NCBI RefSeq assembly: GCF_000002985.6
Contig: NC_003281.10
Location: 3,224,001 to 3,288,000 of the forward strand
Length of the DNA stretch: 64,000 nt
Source: Caenorhabditis elegans
Taxonomy: Eukaryota; Nematoda; Chromadorea; Rhabditida; Rhabditidae
Direction of reading: 5' to 3'
Below are positions 9,102-20,800 of the stretch, piece by piece. Every line of letters starts with the position of its first letter. Within the stretch, counting starts at the first letter, position 1. The position numbers and the translations under genes are program-made. The notes beneath the pieces are model-generated. The model was not told the DNA's origin. It searched no databases and worked only from the letters and a program-made list of their open reading frames with translations.

Positions 9102-12100
9102 ATGCTGAGAAGGTACAATTCTAGAAATTTGGATACAATTTTCCTGAAAACCCGGAGAACGACTATTGGAAGTGCTCCGACCTGTGATGTGGTGCTCAAG
9201 GTTAGTATATCTCGAAAATTTGTAGATTTATGAAGAAGTTGTCAACTTACAAAATGTAGTGCTTTAAATTTTGAGCATTTTGTTAGTTGACAACTTTTTG
9301 ATAGCTCGTTTCCCCGCGGAGATACAAGCGTTTAAAGAAATAGGGTGCGAGGGACTGTGGAAGAAAGGGAGACGCAGTGTGCGCGCGCCGCCTGCGTCTC
9401 CCCTACCCCCACACTCTCTCACAACCTTTAGCTTTGAACGCTTGTATCTCCTCGGGGAGAAGCGCTATCAAAAAATTTTCAAGTAACGAAATGCAGTAAA
9501 TTGTGAGCTCCACACGATATAGCAGTTTTTCAGGGAAAAGGAATAGCCCAAATTCATGCTTCAATAGAATCCAACTCAACTGGGTATGTGCTCAAAGAGC
9601 ACTCACTGTCAGGAATCACCAGAGTCAATGATAGACCAGTTTTTGGGCAGGTAACAATTTTAAAATTCAAAATTCCAATTTTTCTTCAATTTTTTCAAAA
9701 AATTTTCTATTTTTCAGGTAGAAATCCACAGCGGAGACCTCATCCAGGTGGGTGGGTCCCCACCGTTTGTATTTGACAGTGAATGGATGTTCGGCACGAG
9801 ACCCAACTCGGCGAAAATGATTGCAAAGCGGAATGCACCGTTGGAAAATGCTCCGGAGACGATTCCAGAGCAGCAGCAGCAGCCGATTTTGCCGATGATT
9901 TCTGGGGTGAGATTGATTTTTTTGAGCGTTTTGAGTATAAAATTCGGAAACTTCAGAAAATTTGAAAATAAAACATGAAAAAATAGGGTCTTGGCGCAAT
10001 TCTCGTGCCTTGGCGCAATTCTCGTGCCTTGGCGCATTTTTAGTGTCTTGATGCAATTTTGGTGCCTTGACGCGATTCTAGTGCATTGGCGCAATTTTGA
10101 TGCCTAGGCGCATTTTCGGTGTCTTTGCTCAATTCTCGTGCCTGACGCGATTTTTGATCCTTGGCGCATTTTCAGTGCTTTGGCGCAACTCTCGATCCTT
10201 GACGCATTTCTCGATCCTTAAACATTTTTTGCAGAAAAAGCTCCACCAACTCTCCCAATCTCAACAGCCGAGTTTCTCCGATTCATCTGTCAAAAAACGC
10301 TCGAGTTCTATGAAAATCGCCCGTGAATCGTCGGCGTCGTCTACCGAGTCACAACGTGGAATCTACAGTAACCAACAGAGATCGATAGGAAATAATTTGT
10401 TACAACGAGTTGTGAAGTTGCAGGCAGAATTGATGGCAAAGGACGAAAAAGTACGTTTTGGAGTACGAAATGGGAAAAACGATTGAAAAATTTGGAAAAT
10501 TCGGGGAATTTCGGAATAGAGACAAAAACAATTGGAATTTGGAGATTGTTCGCGCATTTTTTGTGCCTAGGCGCAGTTTCGGTGTATTGGCGCAATTCTC
10601 GTGCCTTGGCGCTTTTTTGGTGCACTGGGGCAGATCTTTTGCCTTGACGCAACTTTAGTGCCTTGGCGCAAGTTTGGTGTCTTGGCGCAATTCTAGTGCC
10701 TTGACGCAATTCTCGATCCTTGGCGCAAATTTGGTGCCTTGACGCAATTCTCGTGTCTTGGCGCAATTCCGGTTCCTTGACGCATTTCTCGTGCCTGAAA
10801 AAATCAATATTTTCAGATCCGCCAGCTAACCTCCATCAATCCATTCTCCGCCTCCAATCTTCTTTACTACCATCAACCTCATCATGCCCCGCCCTTCCAA
10901 GCTCCGCCCCTTTTCTCCCATCAAGCCCCGCCTCCTCTACAAGCCACTCCCCTTACCAGCTCAAATCGTCAGAAATCAACAAAATCCTTCGAATTATTTG
11001 CCTATCGAGCATTTATCGGAGCAATCACCTCACAACTCCGACAGTTCAATGATCGGGTCCTCCGGCACCCACAACGAGACAGTGCGGAGCTTTTTAATCT
11101 AATGTGCAGAGCTGTTGATGTGCCATTGGCTAGTAGGATTACGGTAGGTTTTTTCTGGGAAAAATTGGGTAAAAATGAAGTTAGTTATGTTGGTTAAAAG
11201 GATTTTCGGGTCTCGCCACGGGAAGCTACTGGGTTACTGTAGATGTGTAACTTATCTGATAAAAAATGATTTTATAGTATGAACCAGATATTTTTACAAA
11301 TTCTTTGCTAAAATTGAGCTTTAAATCTCAAAAACGAACAAAGTTATGAATTTTCAAAAATTTTCAAAAATTGGAAAATTTTTGAAAATTTTCAATTTTT
11401 GTAATTTTTAAAAAATTCATAACTCGGACAGTTTTAGAGCTGCAAACTTTATTTTTAGCGTAAAACATGTCATACTTAATTACTTAAGCAATAAAATTTT
11501 AAAATTACATTGAAAGCCTACCTACAGTAATCCTAGCCAGTTTTCGTGGCGGGACCCAAATTATTGGAGAATTTTTGGATTCTGCAGATTGTAGACAATA
11601 TGGGGGTCGTTAGAGAGCTGAGAACGTATGAAATTTGAAAAATTGGTAATTTTTCAATTTTAAAATTTGATTAAAATAATTAACTTTTTAATAAAAAAAA
11701 TTTACCGAAAAACATTTTTTTTCCAATTTTTTTCAGGAAATCGAAAAATATTGTGAAGCTGTACTAATCGATAACGATTTTGAAGATACTGATGAGCTTT
11801 TGAACAAAATTGAAGGATTTATCAGAGAATCCCGCCGGGAGAAAATTCTGGAGCTCACAAATGAGCTGGAAGTCCTGATGCCACTAATAAGGGACGCCGC
11901 GTCGAATGCCAGAGAAAATATCAAAGTTTGCAACGTTTTCACACAATGGAGCAGACAGTTTGGGGTTAGTTTCGTAGAAAAAACTTTTCCTGAAAAAAAT
12001 CTGAGAAAAATTGAAGAAAAATGAGCTAAAACTCGAGAAAATGAAGCAAAAAGCAAAAAAAAAGGAAATTTTAGCCTCAAAAATTTCAATTTTTGAAACT

Positions 12101-15100
12101 TCAAAAGTTTGAGTGAAAATTTGTAATCAGCTCACTGCGAGCTTCAAAATGACCCCCAACATGACTAGGCTCCGCCCATTTTTATATTTTTTGAAAAATT
12201 TTTGGGTCCTGCCACGAAACCTCTCAGTGAGTGGCACTATATGCAAATTTTGCGTTGCTAGTTTATTTGCTTGTTAGGTGTATAATTTATGTAAATTTTA
12301 AGCTATAAAAATTGCATAAATGTTGAAAATGGGTGGAGTTATGGGTTTTCGAAATTTTTCGAAATTTTTTTAAACCCTAAATTTCAATTTTTCAACTTCT
12401 TATTTAAGAAGTTCAGCAGAAAAATAGTTTTGGAATGAAATTCTGTGTCTAGGCCAGAAGCAACTTGATTTTTTTAAATCTCTTTTTACGAAAAGAGTAC
12501 TGTAGTTTTCGTGGGGAAAATTCGAAATGTTTCGAAAATCGATAACTTTCTCAATTTTTCAGATTTTTGAAAAATTTTAACTGAGAAAGATGCGTAAGCA
12601 TTTGAATTCGATGTGAAAAATATTTTTACTCACACATAGATCATATCTACAGTAACCCAAAGGTTTTCGTGGCGGGACCCAAGAATTGTGAACATTTCCG
12701 GAACCTAGTCATGTTTATACTTAAAAGAAAGGTATTTGAGTGCTGAAGCAGAATTTCATATTATTTTTCAACTTCCGTGAAAGCTGACAGGGTTACTATA
12801 GGTGCCAATTTTTAGAAATTTTCAGAAAATTCGAAATTTTTCGAAAATACATAACTTTGCCAATTTTCAATATTTTTATGTGATTTTTTTTTAAATTTTC
12901 TTGAATAAAAATTGAATCGTACTTAAAAACTATTAAAAACTCAAATTCCTGGAGGAAAGTCAATAATTTCGGGGTTTTTCCAGGATCTCCTACGGAAGAA
13001 CAGCTTCTCCGCCACCACCCTGTTCCAGGCAATTGAAGATTTGAAAACTCAATTTTCTGAAGCTCATGTAAGTTTTTTTTTAAAGTTTTTTTGTTACAAA
13101 AAATTTTGAGACAAAAAAATTTCAACATTTTTTTAAATTTTTTCCAGAAAATTTTCAAAATGTTTCAAATTTTTCTAAACTTGAAAAAAACAATTCCAGA
13201 TGTCCCGTCACTGGCTGCCACCAAGTATAACCCCGATCCTCCGCCTCGCAGCTTTAGAGCTCGAGAAACGGAATGGTGACGTCACGCCGTCCACTTCACC
13301 CCGCCCGCCGGCAATATTGGATCGTAAAAAATCAATTGATATGACGCTGGACACGTGTATTTCACAAGTTGAGACAATCACTCATGAGATGGATTATCAT
13401 GTTGTTAGGCTTATCAATAAGGCAAAGGATTATAGTGTAAGGACGAACAGTATCAAAACTATTTATTTGAAAACTTGTAGCCCTTGAAATTTCATACATT
13501 TCGTTGGTTGGAAACTTTTTGATAGCTCTACTCCCCGCGGAGATACAGGCGCTTAAAGCTTTGTGGCTAGAGAGTGTGGGAGGGGGAGAGACCCAGTGTG
13601 CGCGCGCCGCCTGCGTCTCTCCCCCTCCCACACTCTTTCACCCTCTTAACTTTGAACGCTGGTATCTCGGCGGGGAAAAGAGATATCAAAAAGTTTATGA
13701 CTAACGAATTGTATGGAATTTTAAGGGCTACAATTTGTTAGATGAACGTTTTTTGACATCTAGTTTTCTAAGAGAGTTATATACAGTTTAAAATTTTCAG
13801 TCATTCCAACCACTGGACTTGGATACAGTAACCCGGATCTCTAAACTAGTAGAGTCGCTGAAAACCAATTTGGACCAACTCACGGAGCACAGTTTCAAGG
13901 AAGACCGTCCGAATTCCGTGCTCTTCTTCGAAATCACGCATGATGATTTGAAGAGTTCAATCAAAAAGTACAGTGACGCGGAGGGCTCGATGAGCTCACT
14001 AGGCTCTGTGAAAAAAATTTCCGTGGCGCCGAAAATATCCGAAATTGTTGAGGAAGAAGATGTGGAAATTTTGGAGGAACGGAAACACGTGGAAGGAGAA
14101 ATTATGCGGATTATTGGGGAGATTGGAGAGAAAATCGATTTTTCTGGGCTCACGGAGCCCAGTAGAGCCGAGGGAATGATCAAGGTGGATGCAAGTGTTT
14201 TGAAGGTAATTTTCCCTGAAAATTCAAAAAAATTCACATAGTTTGGTCTTAAAATCAGCTGAAAATTTCTAAAATTGAAAATTTCTAAAATTGAAATTGA
14301 AGTTACGGATTTTCGAAACTTTTCGAATTTCAGATTCCAAATTTTTAAATTTAGGCTACAAAAACACGCTAAATTTTGAAGAAAATTTTGTGATATTACG
14401 ATTTTTAAAATCAGCTCGCCAAGACCTTTTAAATAACACCCATATTGGCTAGGCTCCGCCCATTTTGGGTCCCGCCGCGAAAACTACAGTAGTTTCGTGG
14501 TGGGACCCAAAGTGGGCGGTGCTTAGGCAATATGGGGCTCATTTTAAAGCTCTCAATGAGCTGAATTTAAAAATTACGACACTTCGCACTTTGATGCTGG
14601 GGGTACTGTAGTTTTAAAACTTTTTAATTTTGTGGTTTTCGAAATTTTTTGGATTTTTTCGAAAATCGATAACTCTGCCAGTTTTTGAAATTTTCGCTAA
14701 ATTTTTTCTACAAAATTTAGCACGGTCTCCATATTTTTTTGGAAAAATACACAATTCCGAATAGATGTTCATTCTACAGTACCCTAGCAGTTTTCGCGGT
14801 GGGACCCAATAAAATTCAGCATTACCGTAACCTAGGCAATATTGGGCTTATTTTGAAGCTCTTAGTGAGCTGAAATCAAATTTTGTACTGAAAATGCCTG
14901 AAAGTGTGTGAAAATCAATTATTTTCAAATTTTCAGATGCTAATCCAGCAGTCCCAGCGGCTTTTGGGCTCCTATGAAGCTTTGGAGTCAGAAAGAGAAA
15001 AAGCTCGCCGAAAACGATCGGCTCCACCAATGATTCTTGTAGAGAATTTGGAAAATTCTGAGCATTTGGAGCATTCAGAAGCTCCAATTTGTGCAAAACC

Positions 15101-17263
15101 AGCTCAAAATCCGGAAATAGACCTCCCAGAGGTCCCAAGTTTGGATCTGGAAGAGACCACGGAAAATCCGGAAATTCCAGAAATTTCTACACCACGAGAA
15201 GAAGATTCGGCTGAAAATTTGGAAAATTTGGTTGAAAATTCGGAAAAGTCTGAAATTTTGGAAGATTTGGAAGAAAATTCCAAAAATTTGACTGAAAATT
15301 CTGAAAAGCCTGGAATTTTGGAAGATTTGGCTGAAAATCCAGATCTTGAAGCTTCTAACCCAGAATTTGACGCCGAAAACGATGAAGAACATGCCAAAAT
15401 TGTGCAGAGCACGGAAAATGCACAAAATTTAACTGAAAATGATGAAAAATCTGAAAATCACGAGCATTTGCCAGAGAAACCTGGAAATCGATCAGATTTG
15501 GCTGAAAATTCAGATCTTGAAGCTTCCAAGCCAGAATTTTACGCTGAAAACGATGAAAAACACGCTGAACTTGTGCAGAGCACGAAAAATGCACAAAATT
15601 TGGCTGAAAATGGAGAAGAACCCGAAAATCCAGAAGCTTTGGCTGAAAATGCTGATGAAAACCCGGAAAACCTAGAATCACAAGCTTCTCAGGCAGATTT
15701 TTTGAGCAACACAGACGGAAATGCTCAAAATTTAGTTGAAAATCCGGAAATTTCAGACTTTCTAGTTGAAAATCAAGAAGAAACTGAAGAAAAGGTGTCT
15801 GAAGCAGCTGAAAAAGCAGAAAATCCGATGAAATTGGCGGAAATTGACGAAAATTCGGAAAATCTCGATATTTCGGCAGCTGAAAATGCTGAAAACGCTG
15901 AAAATCATGTTACAGCTGTAGCGGAATCGGAAAATTCAGAAAATTTCAGTTCGGAATCGGAAAACCCGGCTGAAAACGACGAAAACCCGGAAATTTCGAA
16001 AATTATGACGTCATCACCGCCGGGCACTCCCGAATCCGAGCCAATCGCCGATGATAGTGAAAGTGAGGACGAGAAGAGCACAATTCGATATATTCCGTCG
16101 AAAAATTCGGAATCTCTGCAAAATTCCATGGATAGTAGTGACGTCATCGAAGAGGAGGAGGTGAAGCTGGTGCCGAATGGTGACGTGGTACAAGCCGCCG
16201 CAGAGGACAGAATGTCAAGTCATTTGAAATCACATGTGAATACGGCTTCAGGAAAACCTCATATCACTTATCAGGTTCGTAGAAATCGGAATGAAAAATT
16301 TTGAAAAAAAAAGAAAACATTTTTTGATTAAAAATTTTTTTTTTGATTTTTAAAATTTTGAATTTTTTTTTTCTTAAAAATATATTAATTTTTTTTGTCG
16401 AAAATCTTTAATTTCACATTAAAACTACCTCCAAAATCTGTAAAAAATCGGAAAAAGTATCGAAAAGTCGATATTTTTGGGAAAAGTCGATAATTATCGA
16501 TTTTCGGATTTTTTTTTTAGAAATTTGACAGAAATCAATTTCAGAATTATTATTTGGTTCCGCGTAGTGCGCCGGTGAGGCAGGCGGCCACCGGCCCCGG
16601 CCGGCGCCCACATGGAAAATCAAATTTATCGATTTTCGGCAGATTTTTATCGATTTTTCGAATTTTTCTTGAATTTAGGAGCAACAGTATGATTATTCTT
16701 ATAGGAATTCAAATGCTTGCTAAAATTTCCGAAAAAAATATAAAATTTACCGGAAAATCAATATTTTTGAGAAAAATCGAGAGAAAGTATCGATTTTCGG
16801 CTGATTTTTATCGAGTTTTCGATTTTTTAAAGAAATTTGCGGTATATAAACAATATATAACACAAAACTTAGTTTCGAAATGTTCCTAAATGCTTAAACT
16901 TCAAAAAAAAAGCCAAATTCACCGAAAAATCGATAATTATCGATTTTCGGAATTCTTTAACCCGTTTTTTCGATTTTTTTTTTTTGGAAAATTTGAAGAA
17001 AACTATGTTCTCCATAACAAAAATCCCTTAAAAATTGGATTTTTCATTGAAATTCAAAAAAATCGATTTTTCTCCAGAAAATCGATAATTATCGATTTTT
17101 CGCCATTTTTACGACTTTTATCGATTTTTTCTCATTTCAAATGACTATTTTTCAGTATCCAATCCGCCGTTACTTCTCACCACCAATGAAACGCCGCTCG
17201 AAAAGTGAAGATCAAAAAATTCGGGAGACTCTGCGAAATCGGCCGCCTTTTATACTTTATTGA
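9102..17263 (+). CDS. FHA-domain protein with acidic, repetitive C-terminal half
   Basis: Twelve exons: 9102-9200, 9534-9650, 9718-9906, 10235-10450, 10817-11143, 11737-11964, 12984-13067, 13200-13436, 13801-14205, 14937-16274, 16545-16574, 17156-17263. All phases agree, giving about 1125 residues. Residues 1-100 form a forkhead-associated fold, with a TTIG strand, CDVVL, an IHA turn and VND. The Arg and Ser that normally grip phosphothreonine are replaced by Ser24 and Ala38. Next come a Ser-rich basic stretch, a His/Pro-rich segment and helical, probably coiled-coil regions (exons 6-9). Exon 10 is a 446-residue Glu/Asn/Ala-rich, probably disordered region with internal repeats. The C-terminus is short and basic. 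The start follows a TTTCAG acceptor at 9078-9083. FHAD1-like and other FHA scaffolds are the nearest idea; orthology is not established. The 30-nt exon 11 is the least certain part. Confidence 0.8.
9284..9485. repeat. Family P palindrome in FHA intron 1
   Basis: Same structure as the copy at 572-775: CCCCGCGGAGATACA on the left, TGTATCTCCTCGGGG on the right, with a GCGCGCGCCGCCTGCGTCT core. It fills most of the 333-bp intron. Confidence 0.8.
9985..10225 (+). repeat. 19-bp minisatellite in FHA intron 3
   Basis: About twelve imperfect units of CTTGGCGCAATTCTCGTGC. A related array lies in the next intron (10545-10795), separated only by exon 4. The long minus-strand reading frames seen here are artefacts of the repeat. 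Confidence 0.9.
10545..10795 (+). repeat. 19-bp minisatellite in FHA intron 4
   Basis: About thirteen units of the same CTTGGCGCAATTCTCGTGC family as in intron 3, filling most of the intron. The same unit flanks exon 4 on both sides. Confidence 0.9.
11131..11650. repeat. CGTGGCGGGACCC foldback copy in FHA intron 5
   Basis: Matches 7783-8300. It contains GGTCTCGCCACGGG near 11210 and TTTCGTGGCGGGACCC near 11544. Related pieces in the same gene: 12135-12250 and 12640-12720 (intron 6), and 14395-14560 and 14775-14880 (intron 9). Most are paired as inverted repeats around TACTGTAG. Confidence 0.8.
13500..13707. repeat. Family P palindrome in FHA intron 8
   Basis: CCCCGCGGAGATACAGG and TGGTATCTCGGCGGGG arms around a GGGAGGGGGAGAGACC and GCGCGCGCCGCCTG core. 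It occupies over half of the 364-bp intron. Confidence 0.8.
16300..17150. repeat. ATCGATAATTATCGAT-type repeats in FHA introns 10 and 11
   Basis: Dozens of self-complementary ATCGATTTT and AAAATCGAT blocks. The same sequence style continues beyond the gene end (17390-17660) and into NDUFA9 introns (18130-18700), so both convergent genes share it. Confidence 0.75.
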
Positions 17264-17334
17264 TTGATTTTTTATAGGTTATTTTATCGATTTTTCTGTG
17301 TTTTTTAATTTCTTTCATGTCGGATATATACAAA

Positions 17335-17340
17335 AATAAA
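17335..17340 (+). terminator. Polyadenylation signal of the FHA gene
   Basis: AATAAA about 72 bp after the TGA stop (17261-17263), a typical worm 3'-UTR distance. Confidence 0.65.
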
Positions 17341-17863
17341 GCAATAATTGAATTAATTAAATTATTTTTTGTAGAGTTCCTGTGTGAAAATTTATTTAAA
17401 AATCGATAATTTTCGAAAAGAAATCCATTTTTTGTCGGAAAAAAAAGGAATTATTGATTTGTTTTGCTAATTTTCGGAACAGCCCAAATTAAAATCTGAT
17501 TTAGTTTATTTTTCCGAAAAAAGTCAATAATTACCAAAAATTATCGATTTTTCGTTCATTTTCGGACAAAAATCGATAATTTTTGAAAATTATCGATTTT
17601 TTAAAGGAAATTTGATTTTACTGATTTTTTGTGCTCTTTTTTCTTATTTTTCATAATTTCTCAGGATTCTTATAATTTTTTTTCAGAATTTTTGCAAATC
17701 TACCAATTTTTCCCATCAAAATTCTCGATTCATTTACGCGTATAAATACAAAATTCAGTTTTTTCTAGAAAAAAAATTTAGAACCAAAAAAAAATTAAAA
17801 TCGCTCTATTTAAACTACCAAAGACAACACAGAAATCGAAAAAACAATCGATTAAAAAAAATC

Positions 17864-20800
17864 TTAATTAAAAGCGACATTTTTGCTCGTTTCCGACTTG
17901 ATTCCAGTTGCTCCTCGGCCAGTGTTCTTTTTGGTAAGTGGTGGTGAACGAAGTGGAAGTGATGGAGCCGGAAGTTCTCCATATTGTTCTTCGAAATATC
18001 GATTAAATGATCGATAAAATGCTTGTTGTCCACCAGCCAATTCGAATTCAGTCAATCGGCGGACTCCGAGGTCGGCGAGAGTTCTTTCGCCCGTCAAAAT
18101 GTCCGATTGTACTTCCTGAAAATGCAAAATTAGAAAAAATCAATAATTTCCGTAAATTATCGATTTTTTCGCGAATTTTTTAATCAAAAATCGATAATTT
18201 TCAAAAATTATCGGTGGAAATTTTTCTATGCGATTTTTTTTCAACAATTCCGATTTTCAATTGAAAAATGCGAAAAATAGAAAAAAAAATCAATAATTTT
18301 CAGAAATCTTTGTTTCAAAAAAAATTCCGCGGAAATTTTTCAACAAAAAATCGATAAAATCACTTTTCCGACAAAAAATCGGTAATTTTTAAAAATATTA
18401 AATTTTTTTTATTTTTTTAAGATTTTATATTCGATTTTTCTTTTAAAAAAATTCCGATTTTTATCTGAAAATTACAAAAATAGCAAAAAAAATCGATAAT
18501 TTTCAGAAAATTTTGAATTTTTGTCGGAAAATCGGAATTTATCGATTTTTTGAAAATCAACAAAAAATCGATAATTTCCGTAAATTATCGATTTTATTCG
18601 CTAAATTTTTTTTTCAAAAAAAAAAATCAATAAAATCCATTTTTCGACTAAAAATCGATAATTTTGAAAAAATTTTCGATTTTTTTCGAATTTTTTTGAT
18701 GAAAATCGGGTTGTTTCCGCCACTTCTACAAAAAAAATTCCTCAAAATTGTGCCTACGCCTACCTGATTTAACAATTCAACGGTAGGCACAAGGCAGGCG
18801 TAGGTAGGCTTTCCGAAATTTCCAATTTTTTGACTCAAAAATCAGTTTTTTTTAAGTGTTTTTCACTTAAAAAATGGATTTTTCCGTAAAAATTGCCCGA
18901 TTTTTGGCGGAAAACCGATTTTTAATTAAAAAAATCTAAAATTTGAGGCGTTTTTGCTCATTTTAAGCCCTAAAACCTACCACAAACTCCATCCATTCTC
19001 TGTTGAGTGGAACTTTACACTTGAACACTTTACCATAGAGTTCGGTGGCCATTGTGAGAGCCATGAAATATGGATCCGGCATTCCGTGACGCTTGTATCT
19101 GCAAAAATTTGAGCTTTTTCTCGGGTCCCGCCACGAAAATAATTGAAAAATTCGCGATTTTTCTCGAAATTTCACGCCTGGGTCCCGCCGCCACGAAACA
19201 ATACCTCGCGGGTTACTGTACTCAAGAAATTTTTTTTTTTCAACTTTTTCGTGGCGAGACCCAAAAAAAAATGTAGTTTTCACGATTTTTACGTCTAAAT
19301 TTATATTTTTTAGCCAATTTTCATAAAGTTCACGTTAAAAATCATCAATTTTCAGTGAAAATATTGATTTTTTTGATTTTTTAAGGTCTCGCCACGGAAT
19401 AATATCTCGCGGGTTACTGTACTCGTGAAATTTTCGTTGCGAGACCCGATTAAAGCTACAAGCCTAGAATTTTGAGGAGAATTCGAATTTTCAAAATTTC
19501 CTGATTGATGCACAACCCATGTGCCTTTAAATTTGAAAAAAATAAAGTTTTCGTGGCGAGACCCAGTTTTCACGATTTTTAAGTCCAATTTTCATGAATT
19601 TCTCGTTAAAAATTATCAATTTTCATGATTTTTTTGCCCAAAAATTAGCAATTTTCCTTCATTTTAGGCCAATTTTCGGCGGGAAAATCGAAAAACCGGG
19701 TACCTGAATCCAAAATCAGACAAACAATGCGCTTTTTTGTACATGAAATCAATCAATTCAGACAATTGATAGCAGTGTGGTCCAACAAATTCATAAGTAT
19801 GTCCTTTTGCTGTTGGATCATTTACAGCACTTTGAATTCCGGCGGCAACGTCTCCAACCTGCAAGAAAATCGGAATTTTTCGCCAATTTTCTCGAAATTT
19901 TGATCAATTTCGTTGAAAACTCGGCAAAAAATGGTAAATTTTGAGCCAAAATTTGCAAATTTCTGTGAATTTTTTTTGAAATTTTACGGATTTTCACTCC
20001 TTTTAATGAAATTTCGCGCGAAAATACCGTTTTTTAATGGAATTTAACCAAAAAATTCAATATATATACTTGCCATTTTTAGCAATGTTTCAACAATTTT
20101 TTTCAAGTGAATATGGGAAATTACCGAAAATTGGAATTGATAACATTTTTAAACGATTTTTTGTATGTTTTTCGTCAAAAATCGTCAATTTTCTTCAAAA
20201 TTTTCAATTTTGGACCAAATTTCAGCCATTTTTTGTCATTTTTGGCCAATTTAAACGTTTTTAAAGCTTTTTTTTTTATTTCGCTTATTTTCGCAAATTC
20301 CACCGTTTATAGGCAGTTTTAGGCCGAATTGTATGTATTTCGAGTAATTTTTTGAATTTTCAAACAAATTGGGCCTATTTTGAACAATTTTCACTCATTT
20401 TTGGCCGATTTTTCTTTTTTAAACTAAAACTAAAAACTAAAAAAGCAACCTGCAAGAAAATCGAGATTTTTTTAGTGATTTTTCGCCGATTTTCTCGAAA
20501 TTTTGATCAATTTCGTTGAAAATTCGGCAAAAAATGGTAAATTTTGAGTTATTTTTACTGAAATTGTGCGAAAAATGAATTGAATTTTGGCAAAAATTCA
20601 AGGTTTTGAGTCAAAATATCCAAAATTTGGTCATTTTTCGCAATAAAATGGTGCCTACTTATGCCTACCATCAATTTTTTTTCGGCAGAAATGGACAATT
20701 TTAAGCCAAAATTTGCAAATTTCGGTGAATTTTTCTGAAAAAATCATCATTTTTGATGGAATTTAAGCAAAAATTCGAGATTTTCAGTCAAAATTTGTCA

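Noticed and set aside
9667-10766. Minus-strand open frames of 126-141 codons rich in RQ, APRH and CAK
   Set aside because: They arise by translating the 19-bp minisatellite, whose imperfect units happen to stay open. They lie antisense to real exons and introns of the FHA gene.
15075-15681. Minus-strand open frames of about 100 codons rich in F, S and I
   Set aside because: Antisense shadow of the Glu/Asn-rich exon 10; no independent splice or start signals.
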